From positions 28,402,300 through 28,466,299 of the forward strand of contig CM064431.1 in NCBI GenBank assembly GCA_032690845.1: 64,000 nucleotides of DNA, read 5' to 3'. Position numbers and translations under genes: made by a program. Below, piece after piece: positions 44,101 to 57,427 of the stretch; the first letter of the stretch is position 1; each line of letters starts with the position of its first letter. The notes under the pieces are model-generated. The model made no database searches, was not told the DNA's origin, and saw only the letters and a list, made by a program, of their open reading frames with translations. The DNA is from Eleusine coracana subsp. coracana. Lineage: Eukaryota; Streptophyta; Magnoliopsida; Poales; Poaceae.

Positions 44101-46251
44101 CGTTGCATGTTACGGTGTTATTTTAATACCGTTAACATATTTTTCATCAAATAGGTAACGACAACTAGGAGCAAGAAGGGGATTTTTAGAAGGATATTGA
44201 CTTTTAGAAGCAAGAAGTAGAGGTTGCTAACACTAGTGTCGATCAAGGCAAGCCCCAGTTTGCATTCGTCTTTTTACAAAGTAGCTAGTTTAACATCACT
44301 ACAACTGTATATATCTGATTGTTGCATTAGGTCAATAGGAGTTGATTGAAAACCCACTTTGCATGATACCCCAAATGACCTATGTTTCTATTGTAAGAGT
44401 CTTAGTAGGATCAGTACTGTATTGCTATGCTTAGTAATTGAATAGCCTCGGTAGTTATTATTGTTACTAAGGAATGAACTTGATCACTAATTTTGAACTT
44501 AATGGAAATAAGTTTACTTTGATGTTATGACCGGGCAGGGATAATGCATGTGTAGGTTTGCAGCAACATATGGGTGTTAGCTGCAGTAGCCCTGCCTTGT
44601 CGAACCTAGGACCCATCCGTTGCTGGCCTCTTGATCAAGTATTGAACAATACCGAATCCATGCTAGTTTATGGGCACTAGTTAACCGATGTAGCATTAAA
44701 AATTACTTGCAATAGGATGGTTAAGATGCATTGGCTATTGACCGTTCCGTTGCTGGAGTGGGCGGTTCATACCACGAAGTACTGTTGGCAGAACGACATG
44801 CCCACTCGATGTCACCACACCCGGTCTGAGGTGTAAGTTCTTTTATTGCGAATGGTTTCCATGTACATCCTTAAGTGGTGCGTATGTGTCATGTATCTCG
44901 GGTTTTCCTAGCTGGTGTAAATCGATTGCAGTTGCTGTCACTCGCAGTAATGAGTACCGCTTGGTCACTGAGTCATCACGTAGTTCACACGATACTATGA
45001 AAGTTGATTACTTGGTTATTGTTGATTATTATTACTGCTGCTCTTATTTTGTATTTACTTCATGTATTGATTCCTTGGGACATTGTTGTTTTTTAGGTAA
45101 TGAAGATATAGAATTGTCTGTAGATGTGATGCCTTGGGACATGCAAGTCCCTGAGGGTTGGACTGCCCACTGGGACTCTGATTCGCCGCCGCAGTAATTG
45201 ATGTGTGCTGCTAGGGTAATGGTTCTCTAGGCATGAATCATAACTACCCCTGTATCATTGAGAGCTCGTAGTACTTTTGTTATTTTGCTTCTGCTGTTTT
45301 TGAACTATCTTAAATTGTAATATTCTGCTACACCTAGGATTTAGGTCTCTCAAAAGGTTTCTCTTTGGTTTTGAGCACTTTGACTTTGTCATGAACACAT
45401 GTTGCATCCCTACTGATAGAACGGCAACCTATACTCAAGAAACAAATAAATAATACTAAAAGCATTGCTTGAGCATGAGATAATTCCATTTGTCGATATT
45501 CTTCATATTTCTCTTCATGAGGGTGATCAACATTTTCAGCACTTGAGCATATCTTCCTTGAGTTGATGACTATGGAGAATTAATTCATATGGTCAAAACT
45601 CCACTTTTCATCCATGTCACCTTTTCTTCTTGATTCAAAAATAATTGACACTTAGAAACATGTGAGTCTTATGGCTTCTTTGATTCATTGGATTCAAGCA
45701 TCCACTTGCTCTTCTCCATCAAAGGTCCTTCGGCGCCAAGCCTCATGCTTTCCCTTCTCCAAAGTATGGTCCTTTGCAGCCAAGTCCTTGAAAAACCTTC
45801 ATCAACTTACCCATCATGATTCACACATCTCCTTGTATCATCCATGAGCACACGATTGATATTTTCTTTAGATGTAATTGATTCCTTTAGATGTGTAGCA
45901 AACAATAAGGTTAATACCAATGACCATAGTAAAAATATGCCTGACACATCAACTAGCTCCTTTTGTTTCTTGTCATATTGCTTGATCATCAACAATTGCT
46001 TAGTCACAAATGTCACTTATTTTGTAATAGAGAATATCCACATAGCGACATATTTCTTCCCATTCATTACAAGCTTTGTCATATGGCATATATCATGTGC
46101 ACTTAGAATATCCATATACAACCATGTTTTGATAGGCAAATTCTCATTAGTAACATCACACTTCCTGTTACAACTCAACAAATGCATTAGCTCTTTAATC
46201 GTTTTGTCATTCAAACACCAAAACCCAGTAGGAGGCCTAGATGTACTTTCA
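41127..46251 (-). mobile_element. SIRE-2 3' LTR, interrupted by a Tekay solo LTR
   Basis: The minus-strand LTR starts TGAAAGTACATCTAGG (at 46251) and ends at 41127 (TGTCATTTTGAAAGGACC in plus sense). Removing the solo LTR (41953-45343) and one target copy leaves about 1.73 kb, normal for Sireviruses. It is preceded on the minus strand by a polypurine tract. The candidate target duplication ATGAC (41122-41126) cannot be checked because the 5' LTR lies outside the window. Degenerate GTCTGACCGGT-like motifs are seen near 41235-41265 and 41935. Confidence 0.75.
41953..45343 (+). mobile_element. Tekay-type solo LTR (3,391 bp)
   Basis: It starts TGTGACACCCAGGTGTC and is flanked by the perfect target duplication GGTCT (41948-41952 and 45344-45348). 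It aligns in opposite orientation with the Tekay 3' LTR at 46377-49927 over most of its length: the A/T-rich start, the GC-rich middle (42400-43530) and the 3' third with GGCATGAATCAT near 45230. The terminal CA appears as TA. An LTR of about 3.4 kb fits the Tekay/Del group. The gene-like GC-rich frames inside are shared LTR sequence, not genes. Confidence 0.85.
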
Positions 46252-46270
46252 ATCTCCCCCTTTTTGGTGA
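46252..46270 (-). other. SIRE-2 polypurine tract
   Basis: On the minus strand this reads CACCAAAAAGGGGGAGAT immediately before the 3' LTR, preceded by TTGTCATCAAT. This is the conserved Sirevirus pattern and is nearly the same as in SIRE-1. Confidence 0.85.
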
Positions 46271-46371
46271 TTGATGACAACCTGATTAAAGCTTCGCAAT
46301 TTAATCAAAAATAGGTTTTGAATGTTGAGATATACTTCAAGCTCCCCCTAAATATGTGCATGAGATTGAAA
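46271..46371 (-). other. SIRE-2 internal fragment
   Basis: This short internal sequence next to the polypurine tract ends just before the Tekay target duplication TTTTA (46372-46376). It contains a further purine tract (TAGGGGGAGC in minus sense near 46350). It should be continuous with 63630 onward. Confidence 0.6.
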
Positions 46372-46376
46372 TTTTA

Positions 46377-49300
46377 TGAGGCGTCCCTTCTCGGAGGATC
46401 GAGGTCCCAAAAGTGCTGATAACGCAGACACTTGATAATACAACATTTGTCCATTTTAAGTTAAGTTATTACATAAATAGCGTACTGAAGTGCAGCGGAA
46501 TATTAAAAATTTAAGATAGTTCAAAAATAGCGGAAGCAAAATAACGAAAGTTCTACGATCTCTCGACGATACAGCGGTAGTAATGATTCATGCCTAGAGA
46601 ACCATTACCCTAGCAACACACAATAATCACTGCGGCGGCAAATCCGACTCCCAGTGGGCAGTCCAAACCTCAGGGACTTGCATGTCCCAAGGCATCACAT
46701 CTACAGGCAATTCTATTTCTTCGTTACCTCAAAAACAACAATGGCACAAAGCCTAAGTACTAATTACTCAGCAAGACTTACCCGTCGAAAGATAAGACAT
46801 GCATTGGCTCTAATAGGATGGCTATTTAAAAAATACTTGCACTAAGCATCCTATTAGTTCTACCAAAATTTATTTAGCCAAGTTAATTGGGTAGGGCATA
46901 AATATAACTTTAGTGGAGCAACATAAAATAATGAAATCAATACGTGAAGCAAATACAATATAAGAGCAGCAGTAATAATAATCAACAAATGGCAATAATC
47001 AACTGTCATAGTATCATGTGAACTACGTGATGACTCAATGACCAAACGATACTCATTACTGCGAGCGACAGCAATTGTAATTGATTTACACCAGCAGGGA
47101 AAAACCCGAGATACACGACACATACGCACCAATTAAGGTCGTATATGGCAATCTTTCACAATAAAAGAACTTACACCTCATACCGGGTGTGGTGACATCG
47201 AGTGGGTATCTCGTTCTGCCAACAGTACTTCATGGTATGAACCGCGCACTCCAGTAGTACAAGGGTTAATAACCAATGGACCTTAACTGCTCCTATTGCA
47301 AGTAACTTAAATGCTACATTGGTTTACTAGTGCCCATGAACTAGCATGCATTCGGTATTGTTCAATACTTGATCAAGGGGCCAACATTGGACGGGTCTTA
47401 GGTTCAACAAGACAGGGCTACCACAGCCAACACCCATATGTTGCTGCAAACCTACACATGCATTATCCCTACCCAGTCATAACATCAAAGTAAACTTATT
47501 TCCATTAAGTTCAAAATTAGTGATCAAGTTCATTCCTTAGTGACAATAATAACTACCGAGGCTTGCCTTGATCGACACTAGTGTTAGCAACCTCTACTTC
47601 TTGCTACTGAGAGTCAATATCCTTTTGAAAATCCTCCTCTGGCTCCTGGTTGTCGTTTCCTGTATGACAAAAAATGCGTTAACGGTATTATAATAACACT
47701 GTAACATGCAATGATATGGTATATGCAGTAAGGCAGTAATGTTAATATGATAATGAATCTTCTTAATATGTTCTGGAAGACATATGCTTAAGATAAGTGA
47801 AGTTGTTATTATATTTTTATTCATTGATTCCTATTAAGTATTTAATTAAGGTTTTAATTCAAAGTTGTGAGTTAAATTAATTTGATAAAGAGAATATTTG
47901 GTTCTGGACATGGGTGATTTACTGTGAACAGAGACATACATGAGAAATATTTTTGTCAAGTTTCACGGGCAAAAGAGTAAGATATTATTTACTAGCATTT
48001 TTGTAAGCAAAAGCACTAAATAAGTTCCAGAGCATAAAACATTTCATATTTTACTAAACCAAATTTTATGGTGATATATAATCATGTGTTTACGAAGCAT
48101 GCCAAAAATCATGATTTAATTATGTTCCTAGAATTTCTAATGAATTAATAAGTGTTTTGCCAATAAAATAAATCAGTAAAAATACATGTACAGAGGCAAC
48201 ATTTTAGGATTTTACTAAAATAGAGCACTACAAAAAGAATCTAATAAAGTTTATTTGGGCCTCATTGGATTTGTATTGGATTTACTATGGTTTTTCAATG
48301 TTTTCAGCGTTTTTTATCATTTTTCTAGTTTCTCTGGTTTATTCAGTAACACGTCGATGCCACGTCGGCAGCCATATCAGCGGCACTAGGCAGCCAGCAA
48401 GCATGCCAGTCAGCCCGTCGGAGTAGAGTCTGGGCTCGCCGTTGGGCGCGTCACTAGGAGGGAACTCATCGCGGGAGTGGCCGAGTGACGAGCTCGACGA
48501 GGCGGAGCAGCTAGTGGGAGTCGTGAGGGTAAGGGCTCACCGGAAAGCAGTCAGCGGCGAGGAGCAGCAGAAAGTGAACTTCAGCGATGTTGCGCGGGTG
48601 GTACAATGCAGTTGATGAGTCGCGATTTCCTCCTAGAGGTTCACGGCAGCGAGTTGAGGATCGACATCATGTTCAAGTGCATCGAGGAGGGCCAGAGGGC
48701 TGAGCTCATCGATGAATAGCATGGGCAGAGGTGGCGCGGGGAAGAACGACCAGGGAAAAACAGAGTTGTTCCAAGCTCGCACAATGAAACAGAGAGGCAA
48801 ATGGTCAAAGGGGTGCGTCAGGTATTTGCGCGCATGAGCGAAGAAGAATGGGGCGACGAGGCTCACCAAGAGCAGTCAATTGAGGCCAGTGGCAGTGGGG
48901 GTCGTCGGAGGTGCTCGACTCTGATCTTCGCTCGATTCAGTCAATGAGCGAGGGGATATGGCCAAGTAGGGACATGGGGAGGTAGAGGGAAAGTAGGCGC
49001 AGGTGTTGGTGGGTTTAGAACCGTAGGGGAGGCAGTGGGAATGGCAGGACCCAAGCTTGAGTTTGAGATCTGTAATGGTGGAATGGGGAGAAAGAAATTG
49101 AGGCACAGAAGGGGTGTTTATGGCTGAGAGGGAGCATGGCGGGGTGATTGCAGTCCGTGGGCGTGCGCACGCGGTTTTGCCTTCTTTCGGAAGACTCGGA
49201 GCGGCTGGGCGCGAGGGGATTGGCAAGCTCCTACTGCAGCCATGGCAGGCGGCCAGAGCGGCAAAAATTGATGGTGGGATGGTGTGTCGCAGCTAGGAAC

Positions 49301-49927
49301 GGGAAAACTTGGGTGGCGGACGGGACGGGACGACTAGGCGGCACCGTAGCGGTCCAAGTCCCGCCGTCGGAGTAATGCAAAGCCGTGTCTTGCGCCGTGG
49401 GCTCCTGTGCTGCGCCTGAGCCAATAGAGGAAGAAGAGGCAGCACTTTTCTCTGCGCCCCTCAAAGTTTGCTGAAATCACAAATCAGTCCCTCATTCTTT
49501 GTTATTTTAAATTAAATAGCTACAAGGTTCCAAATGAATTGGGATTTTGTACACAGGCCCTCCATGATGTATAGAACACTGTGGTGGAGTCCCTCTGGTC
49601 TGAACTGGTATAGTTATGTTAGAATTAAATTTTAAATATAAAAGGTTCTTAGGTTTAAATTAATTATTTAGGGTATTTTTTTATATGATAAAATGCTCAA
49701 CTTTGGACCAAAATTACATTTTATTGTCCCCATACTGATGGTGTAATTATTTGGCACATGTCTTATAGAAGATTTTTAATTTTCTTCTTAATTAATTTGC
49801 AGGGGCCCTTTATTTGATCTTTAAAGATAAATTCAATTGAATTGAACTCTATAATTTTATGCTTCACCTTTGCTTTAATTAATGCTTAACAAGCTTGTTA
49901 AGTGAAAGGAGACACATGGATATCACA
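46377..49927 (-). repeat. Tekay 3' LTR (3,551 bp)
   Basis: The minus-strand start is TGTGATATCCATGTGTC at 49927 and the end is GGGACGCCTCA at 46377. It matches the inverted solo LTR 41953-45343 up to about 46510. The last 130 bp differ, so the two copies are different subfamilies or have diverged ends. The GC-rich block 48350-49460 opens spurious frames. Confidence 0.85.
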
Positions 49928-50029
49928 GTCCTTCCTGCTTAAAGAAATCTCGTACTGAGATTAAGAATAAGGCAAACTAGAGAGAGGTACGAAAATAAAA
50001 TTTATCTTAGAATGAAAACCAGAATTCCA

Positions 50030-53000
50030 GGTAGTGAGTACTTAGAAATTCCTCAGATTCCCAAGTGGATTCATCTTCCGAGTGATTACTCCATTGTACC
50101 TTATAAAATTTGATTGTTCTTTTACGGGTTGTGCGTTCTTTCTCATCAAGGTTTTTATTGGTTGTTCCGAGTATGTGAGGTCCGGTTAAAGATGGTCATA
50201 CTCTTCCAAGATAACATCTATTGGTGGCTTGACACCATTTCAGTTGGGAGACATGAAAGGTGTTATGAACTCCAGATAAATTAGCAGGTAGCTCCATCTT
50301 GTACTCTATGTTTCCACATCGTTCCAGAATTTTGAATGGGCCAATATAATGGGGAGCTAATTTTCCTTTGACTCCAAAATGCTGGATGCCTTTCATAGGC
50401 GACACTCGGAGATAGACGTAGTCATCTTTATTAAAATAGAGTGGTCTACATCGTCGGTTTGCATATTTTTCTTGACGACATTTTGCAGCTTTAAGATTTG
50501 CCTGAATAGTACGAACTTTTTCCTCGGCATCCTTTACAAGGTCAGGACCAAATGTTACTATTTCTCCAGGTTCAGACCCGTTCACAGGGGTTCTACAACT
50601 TCGACCATAGAGTGCTTCAAATGGCGACATTTTTACACTCTCCTAGTAACTGTTGTTATACAAAAATTCAGCATAAGGCAGGTACTCATCCCAGTTACCA
50701 CTATGTGCTAAGACACATGCTCTAAGCATATCTTCCAGTATTTGGTTGGCACGCTCAGTTTGTCCATTGGTAGCAGGATGGTAAGCAGAACTACGAATTA
50801 AATTTGTACCCAAAGATGCATGCAGCTGTTCCCAGAAACGAGCAACAAACTGTGAGCCTCTATCCAAAATAATAGTCTTAGGTACTCCATGAAGGAATAA
50901 TATTCTTCATATATATAGTTCTGCATATTGTTTCATCTTGTATGTATTGTTGACCGGTAAGAAATGAGCAGGCTTTGTGAGTCGATCCACAATGACCCAA
51001 ATCGAATCATGCATATGCGAAGTCAGAGGGAGGCCAACAATAAAGTCCATGTTGATGTCTTCCCATTTCCAGGCAGGAATGCTTAATGGTTGAAGTAATC
51101 CGGCCTGTTTTAAATGGTCAGCCTTTACTCTCTGACAAGTATTCTACAACATATCGAGCAACTTCTCGCTTCATTCTTCTCCACCAAAAATTCTTTTTCA
51201 GATCTTGGTACATTATATTACTACCCGGGTGAATAGAATATTTGGAGTGATGTGCTTCATCCAAAATTTTCCATCGAAGTTCAAAGTCTTTTGGTACTAC
51301 TAAACGGCTATTAAACCACAGAGTACCACAGAGTATTGTGTGAAACATTTTGCTTTACCATTTTTAATGTTTTGACGGATATAATTCATACTGATGTCAT
51401 TCTTCTGTGCAGTAATGATTTCCACATGAATGGTGGAATGTATACTAAGGTTGTTGATCACTAGAGCAGGCAAAATGTGAAGACTGGGTTCCGAAGCAAT
51501 TATGTAGTTGCTGCTGTCCTGAAATTCCAGCACCAGGTTATTGCAGTGAATTTTTCTGCTTAGCGCGTCGACGACTATATTGGCCTTATCTGGATGATAA
51601 TGAATCTCCAGATTATAATCCTTGATTAATTCTATACACCAACGTTGTCTCATATTCAGATCGGCCTGAGTGAAAATGTATTTCAAGCTCTTATGATCTG
51701 TGTAGATATGCACCAAATTTTCGAGAAAATAATGCCTCCAAATTTTTAGGGCAAGCACAACTGCAGCTAGCTCTAAATCATGAGTTGGATAATGTTCTTC
51801 ATGCTTCCATAGTAGTCGAGATGCGTAGGCAATGACACGACTACATTGCATAAGCACACATCCAAGTCCTGTCCCGGATGCATCACAATACACGTCAAAC
51901 GGTTTAGTGATGTCTGGCTGAGCCAATACTGGGACAGTAGTTAATAATTCTTTCAAGTTCTGAAATTCTTCTTCACACTTATCACTCCATTCGAGCTTCA
52001 CATCATTTTTCAGTAGCCTTGTGATAGGTTTGGATAGCTAGGAAAAATTAGGAATGAACCTATAGTAATAACCAGCTAATCCGAGGAAACTGCAAACTTG
52101 ATGGACAGTAGTAGGCGCTTTCCAATCTAGCACATCCTGAACTTTGCCAAGGTCTACAGAGATACCTTCTGCAAAAACTATGTGACCAAGAAATGGCACA
52201 CGGTCCAACCAAAATTCACACTTGCTGAATTTCACGAATAACTTGTGGTCTCGTAGATGTTGAAGAGCAATACGAAGAAGTTCAGCATGTTCTTCCTTGG
52301 ACTTAGAATAGATGAGGATGTCATCAATGAATACTACCAAAAATTTGTCCAGCTCTGGCATGAATATGGAGTTCATAAGATACATGAAATGGGCAGGAGC
52401 ATTTGTTAATCTGAAGGACATTACTAGATACTCGAATAATCCGTATTTAGTAGAAAAGAAGGTCTTCGAAATGTCTTTGGCTCTAATCTTTATTTGATGG
52501 TAGCCCGAGCGAAGGTCAATTTTTGGAAAGACCTTAGCTCCAACAAATTGATAAAAAAGAATATCAATTCGGGGCAGCGGGTATTTATTTTTTATTGTAA
52601 CTTCATTTAGTGGTCGATAATCAACAACAAGGCGCAGAGATTTATCCTTCTTCTTCACAAAAATAGCGGGACAACCCCAAGGTAAAGTGCTCTGGCGAAT
52701 GAATCATTTTCCCAACAGCTCATTCAATTGCTTTTTCAGTTCAGCCAGCTCATTCGGAGCCATTTTATATGGTCGACGTGATATTAGAGAAGTTCCTGGC
52801 TGTAGCTCTATCTTAAATTCCACATCATGGTCAGATGGGAGGCCAGAGATATCTTCAGGAAACACGTCCGGATACTCACAAACGACGGGAATATTTTTGA
52901 GCGATTGACCATCCAAGTGATAGACATCCAGATCTTTCGATGAATCCGTATTTAGAAAAAGGGTGTCTTGGCCATGCAAGGGAGAGTTTAAGTGAATGAT

Positions 53001-53194
53001 ACGGGGCTCGATGTCTAACATGGCTCTATGAGTTCTCATCCAGATCATGCCTATGATTAGGTCAATTTCCTGATTTTTGAGCATGATGAAATCGGTGGGG
53101 TAGATCTTTTGATTTATTTCTAGTGGAGCCTTACATAATACTTCGTTAGCAAGAATTTGTCTAGCAGGAGAGTGGATAGTGTAGCATTTGTTTA
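50030..53194 (-). pseudogene. Tekay pol pseudogene (PR-RT-RNaseH-IN-chromodomain)
   Basis: Reading leftward: protease C-terminus (EIDLIIGMIWMRTHRA, about 53060); RT 52750-52040 with LRLVVDYRPLN, IDLRSGYHQI and the catalytic FIDD motif; RNase H near 51900-51550 with DVYCDASGTGLGCVL and YTDHKSLKYI; integrase with its zinc-binding region near 51120-51260, whose second Cys pair is destroyed by a small deletion and frameshift; then core segments with ILDRGSQF and QTERANQ, and the GPFKILERCGNIEY region. Past a stop near 50196 the frame continues into a chromodomain at about 50040-50165 (FYKVQWSNHSEDESTWE). Several other stops are present. The chromodomain would have steered insertion to heterochromatin. 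Confidence 0.87.
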
Positions 53195-53199
53195 TCATG

Positions 53200-54123
53200 T
53201 GATGTGAACAAGGGTTCCCGATCTTCTGAAAGGTTCTTGGTAAGTTGATTTGGTCGGAGGCGACACACAAATCGATCCGGCTTCAGAACAGCACGTTCTA
53301 AACCCCGCAATCCCAGCACGACGTCTCCTCTGGTTATCAACCATCCAAAAGACAGTTGACCTCGCCGAGAAGGCTAATCCCTGCCTATGAATCAAGAACA
53401 CAAGCAAGAACAACAAAGAATGCAACGCAATTGCAGATGTATGATTAAACTCTCGAAGTTGGGGTCTCACAAACCGATGAACGGCGAAACTGTTTATGAA
53501 GAGAATTGATCTAAGCAAAACCCGAACCCTAATGGTGCAGCGGCGGCTGTATATAAAGACCCTAGGGTCGTGCAAGACTCTCTGGACGCGCCCCTAATTG
53601 GGCTCAACTAGATACAAAGCCCAAGGGCCAAAAATAGGTGACGCAGCACCGACACAGATTCTGGACTCTCTCTTGTTTTGACGATTCCTGACGACTCCGG
53701 ATGAATTTTGACATGAGGATGGCGGCATTGGAAAGGTATTCTCCTTATATTTCCGTGCATATGTAGAACGTCCAAATTCGAGTCCGTATGCGTCCTGGGC
53801 GACTGTTTTAGTGCAGACTGGTGTTGGGCCCCAAAACAGACTCGAAGTCGGTTTTGATTGGGCCTCCACTTTGGCTTCCAAGCCCTTGCTGGTCCTCCAC
53901 GTTCCCAACTCCTTCTCCCATCATCTCCTGGTCCTCTCCATGGTTTCTAATCATAAAATAATCATTAGGTAGCAAACCATTCTTAAAAGTAACATATAGC
54001 GAAGAACGTAGGAACGAGCTCACCTCTAAATTTAGTCGTCGTGCACGAGCTCTAGTCATTGGACCTTGCAAGTACAGAATTGGAGGAGTGTTGTGTGTAT
54101 CCATAGGAGTGATGTCCTTATCA
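53200..54123 (-). repeat. CRM-2 3' LTR (924 bp)
   Basis: Bounded by TGATG...TATCA. The minus-strand start contains the open frame encoding PMTRARARRLNLEVSSFL, the LTR-borne end of pol in this family. Confidence 0.93.
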
Positions 54124-54125
54124 TT

Positions 54126-54157
54126 CCAGCACTGTTTTAGTGCAGACTGGTGTTGAG
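54126..54157. other. LTR-derived patch replacing the CRM-2 polypurine tract
   Basis: Where the noaCRM-like copy has TTCTCCCCCTTTTGAA next to the LTR, CRM-2 has TT, then about 32 bp copied from within the LTR (compare 53802-53832), then CCCCTCTTGAAG. The patch matches the 3' LTR better than the 5' LTR. Confidence 0.8.
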
Positions 54158-57100
54158 CCCCTCTTGAAGTGGAGTTGTCCTCGACTCGAGCTCATCCTCT
54201 TCTCCCAAGTATGGTTTCAAATCTGAAATGTTAAAAGTAGGACTAACCCCGAACTCGGGAGGCAACTCAAGTTTGTATGCATTATCATTAATCTTCGTCA
54301 TTATTTTGAATGGACCATCAGCTCTAGACATTAGTTTAGACTTTCTCAATTCTGGAAATCTATCCTTCCTTAAATGTAACCACACTAAATCTTCTACATA
54401 AAGCTTTACTTCCTTTCTACCCTTACTACCAGCATTTTTATACTTTTCATTCATCTTTTCAATGCTAAGTCTAGTGGTCTCATGCATTTGCAAAATAAAT
54501 TCAGCACGCTCCTTAGCATCAACATGAACTCTCTCATTAATAGGTAGAGGAAGTATATTAAGTGGAGTACGGGGATCAAAACCATACACTACCTTGAATG
54601 GACTTACCTTGGTAGTAGAATGTGTTGCCCGATTATAAGCATACTCAACATGAGGCAAGCATTCTTCCCATTGCTTCAAATTTTTCTTCAAAATAGCTCA
54701 CAACATAGTACCCAAAGTGCGGTTCACAACCTCAGTTTGTCCATCAGTTTGTGGATGACAAGTTGTAGAAAATAGCAACTTTGTACCCAACTTATTCCAA
54801 AGCGTGCGCCAAAAATGACTCAAGAATTTTGCATCACGATCTGAAACAATAGTAGAAGGTATACCATGCAAACGTACAATTTCTTTGAAAAAAAGATCAG
54901 CAATATAACTAGCATCATTAGTTTTATGACATGGTATAAAGTGTGCCATCTTGGAAAAACGATCCACAACAACAAAAATGTTATCGCTCCCCCTCTTAGT
55001 CCTAGGCAGTTCTAAAATAAAGTCCATAGAAATACCTGCCCAAGGAATAGAAGGAATAGGAAGTGGCATGTATAAACCATGTGGATTCAATCGAGACTTA
55101 GCTTTTTGACATGTAGTGCAGCAAGCAACAAAACGCTCAACATCTTTCCTCATTCTTGGCCAAAAGAAGTGTGTGGCCAAAATATCCTCTGTCTTCTTAG
55201 CACCAAAATGATCCATCAATCCACCTTCATGCGCCTCTTGCAACAACAAAAGACGAACGGAACCAACTGGAATGCATAGGCGGTTAGCTCTAAACAAGAA
55301 ACCATCATTCAACACAAATTTGTGCCAAGCACGACCTTCTTTACAGTACAACAATACATCTTTAAAATCAACATCAGCAACATATTGTTCTTTAATTGCC
55401 TCAAGTCCAAAAATTCTACAATCAAGTTGAGACAACAAAGTATATCGCCTAGATAAAGCATTAGCAATCACATTATCCTTCCCTTTCTTATGTTTAATAA
55501 TATAAGGAAAAGACTCAATAAACTCAACCCATTTAGCATGTCTATGGTTCAAATTGCATTGAGAACGAATATACTTAAGTGATTCATGATCAGAATGAAT
55601 AACAAATTCTTTGGGCAACAAATAATGATGCCACGTCTCTAAAGAACGTACAAGTGCATATAGTTCCTTATCATACGTGGAATAATTCAAAACAGGCCCA
55701 ATAATTTTCTCACTAAAGTATGCAATAGGTTTACCATCTTGCATCAAAACACCACCAATGCCTATACCACTAGCATCACATTCAAGCTCAAAAGTCTTAT
55801 CAAAATTGGGTAATTGCAGCAATGGTGTATTTGTAAGTTTCTTCTTCAAAGCATCAAAAGACTCATGATGTACCTTACCAAACTAGAAGTCAACGCCCTT
55901 CTTTGTCAACTCATGCAATGGTGCATTAATGGTGGTGAAATCTTTGACAAAGCGGCGGTAGAAACCTGCAAGACCAAGAAAACTCCTCACCTGTGTGATA
56001 GTTTTTGGTATAGGCCAGCTCTTTATGGCTTCAATCTTCACCTCATCCACCTCAATTCCCTGTGGAGTCACAACATAGCCAAGAAAAGAGACTCGATCCG
56101 TGCAAAAGGTGCACTTCTCAAGGTTACCAAATAAACGTGCAACTCGCAAAGCATCAAAAACAGCACGCAAATGAATCATATGATCATCCATGGATTTGCT
56201 ATAAATCAAGATATCATCAAAGTAAACAATCACAAATTTGCCAATAAAAGGTCTTAAAACCTCATTCATCAAACGCATGAAAGTACTGGGTGCATTAGTC
56301 AACCCAAAAGGCATTACTAACCACTCATACAACCCGAATTTGGTTTTGAAAGCTGTTTCCATTCATCTCCAAGTTTCATTCTAATTTGATGGTAGCCACT
56401 ACGCAAATCAATTTTAGTGAAAATTATAGCACCACATAACTCATCAAGCATGTCGTCTAGCCTAGGAATTGGATGACGATACCTAATAGTAATGTTATTA
56501 ATGGCTCTACAATCTACACACATACGCCAAGAACCATCTTTCTTAGGAACCAAAAGTACAGGAACAGCACAATGACTAAGTGATTGACGAACATACCCAC
56601 GATCCAAAAGGTCTTGGACTTGTCGCTGTATCTCCTTAGTCTCCTCAGGGTTGGTCCTATAAGCAGCACGGTTTGGTAAAGTAGCACCAGGAATCAAATC
56701 AATTTGATGCTCAATCCCTCTCAAAGGTGGCAATCTTGGGGGTATCTCAGCTGGGAAAACATCCTCATACTCCTGCAAAAAGGTTAGTGACAGCAGGAGG
56801 CAAAGCACTAGAAGCAATATCACCAAGCGAAAACAAGGCTTGTTTGCATATCAAAGCATAGCAAATATCATCAGTAGAAATTTTAGCAAGCTCAGATTTT
56901 GTGGCAAGACATGAACGACCTTGTAATTTAATTGCAGCACCCTTAGAACTTGAAGAATCATTAACATTACTTGGTGTAGAAGCAGAATTAACTGGTTGCT
57001 GAATTTCAGGGCTTTTATTTTTCAAACTAGCAGCTCGTTCTAAATCAGCCTGTACAATTTCAGTAGGGGTCATTGGTAACAAAGTAATTTTAGTTCCTTT

Positions 57101-57427
57101 ATGCATAAAAGTGTACTTATTACTTTTACCATGGTGTACATCATCATTATCAAATTCTCAAGGGCTACCCAATAAAAGTGAACAAGCTTGCATAGGTACA
57201 ACATCACAATCAACAGAATCCACATAGGAACCAAAGGAAAAAGGAACTCTGCAAGTTTGTATTACCTTAGCTTTTCCAGTGTCATTTAACCACTGAATGT
57301 AGTATGGATGTGGATGTGGGCGTGTGGTCAAATCAAGCTTCTTAACCACATCAGAACTCACCAAATTGTTGCAGCTTCCTCCATCAATGATGACTCGTGC
57401 TCGACGGTTCTTGATGACGAAGAAAAT
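54137..57427 (-). pseudogene. CRM-2 pol pseudogene (PR-RT-RNaseH-IN)
   Basis: Reading leftward: protease with RVIIDGGSCNN near 57395 and LDLTTRPHPHPYYIQWLND; RT 56800-55900 with SWRMCVDCRAINN, IDLRSGYHQIRMK and catalytic YFDD, with a frameshift near 56360; RNase H with LECDASGIGIGGVL and HSDHESLKYI; integrase with HHCC zinc finger (55200-55080), and catalytic segments around MDF, SDRDAKF and QTEVVNR, so the DDE triad is present. A TGA at 54698-54700 stands where CRM-1 has Arg. The integrase C-terminus continues to NISDLKPYLGEEDELESRTT and now stops within the patch before the LTR. This is the best preserved pol in the window, but it is not intact. Confidence 0.9.

Noticed and set aside
46017..46314. 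Open frames on both strands near the SIRE-2 polypurine tract
   Set aside because: They fall in LTR and polypurine sequence, and neither shows protein-like conservation.
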